64,000 nucleotides of DNA from Proteles cristata cristata (taxonomy: Eukaryota > Chordata > Mammalia > Carnivora > Hyaenidae): contig JAESUZ010002871.1 of assembly GCA_017311185.1 (NCBI GenBank), forward strand, positions 2,294,001-2,358,000, read 5' to 3'. The position numbers and the translations under genes were made by a program. Of this stretch, positions 63,554 through 64,000 are shown piece after piece; within the stretch, counting starts at the first letter, position 1, and every line of letters begins with the position of its first letter. The notes beneath the pieces were generated by a model. It did no database searches. It saw nothing but the letters and a program-made list of their open reading frames with translations, and was not told where the DNA came from.

Positions 63554-64000
63554 AATCCACATCAATCTTGATATACAGTATTACAAGCTAACCAGGATAG
63601 TCTCTGTCTTCAGAGAGCTTTTCGGTTAGTGGGAGAATCAATAAGCATATAATTATTGATTTCTCACATAGTACCAATCACGTGAATGATGCAGTTGAGG
63701 ATTCAAAAGATATTAAAGGCATGGACTGTCCAAAAGGAATTTAAGAATAATCTTGCTGATGGACAAGGTTAAGATTATGAAATTGTCACTATTCTAACGT
63801 TTTAAATTTATGAATATGGTAGCCTCATATGATTTGAAGTGGTGACTATGAATGATGAAGCATAATTATCATGGAATATGAACTACAAATAATGGGATAT
63901 AAACTACCAATTCTATATAGGCTCTGTGTGGATAGGCTATAAGGAGACCTGAATTCATCAGAGGATGTTGGGTGGTATCGTAAAAGGTAAAGAGAACTGA

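Larger units (their letters stand above)
53455..64000 (-). other. EYS: EYS intron continuing beyond the window
   Basis: Upstream of the exon acceptor at 53455 no further EYS exon was recognised up to the window edge. The interval has one well-preserved 5'-truncated L1, three SINEC copies, an old L1 3' end and a long TG microsatellite. The rest (55125-56270, 57614-59230, 59740-63330) is unassigned intronic sequence; its open frames, up to about 106 codons, show no domain, splice or composition support. Confidence 0.75.

Noticed and set aside
1..64000. CRISPR arrays, operons, prophage or bacterial regulatory sites
   Set aside because: The window is vertebrate nuclear DNA; the short regular repeats are microsatellites.

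Overview
This is nuclear DNA from a carnivore, almost certainly a cat-family species. The sequence is AT-rich and intron-like, with many young tRNA-derived SINEs of the carnivore SINEC type. About forty copies on both strands share A/B-box-like heads, a CT-rich body and an AAATAAA tail. Fragments of young L1 and older L1, L2 and MIR elements fill much of the rest. There is no prokaryotic, viral or organellar gene structure.

One gene is recognisable: the 3' end of EYS (eyes shut homolog), a secreted photoreceptor matrix protein of EGF-like and laminin-G domains, on the minus strand. Gene order runs from high to low coordinates. Five coding exons can be placed to the base by splice sites and matching phases: 53288-53454, 52320-52464, 44525-44699, 25985-26157 and the terminal exon 3725-4919. 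They encode a laminin-G domain, two EGF-like domains, the second half of a laminin-G domain, two more EGF-like domains and a last laminin-G domain. The window ends upstream inside an EYS intron, since nothing exonic was seen from 53455 to 64000. It ends downstream in intergenic DNA (1 to about 3400).

Two features of the EYS 3' end deserve attention. First, the terminal exon changes reading frame near 4034-4060, so the frame entering the exon stops at 4006-4008 while the last 102 codons stay open in another frame to 3725. Second, the exon expected between 25985 and 4919, the first part of the penultimate laminin-G domain as I recall the human protein, could not be found by eye in that 21-kb intron. 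Its loss would keep the frame, because both flanking junctions are phase 1. The same intron holds a recent 141-bp inverted duplication (139 of 141 bases identical, arms 1.57 kb apart) just past the 25985 donor. A rearrangement there is an inference, not a demonstration.

Layout: 1-3724, 3' flank and UTR with L1, SINE, a CA repeat and a 44-bp perfect tandem duplication; 3725-4919, last exon; 4920-25984, long repeat-rich intron; 25985-26157, exon; 26158-44524, intron with a small GC-rich patch at 30.4-31.3 kb; 44525-44699, exon; 44700-52319, intron; 52320-52464, exon; 52465-53287, short intron filled by an L2; 53288-53454, exon; 53455-64000, intron. I found no convincing new biological system; the main points of interest are the state of EYS and the structural oddities listed.
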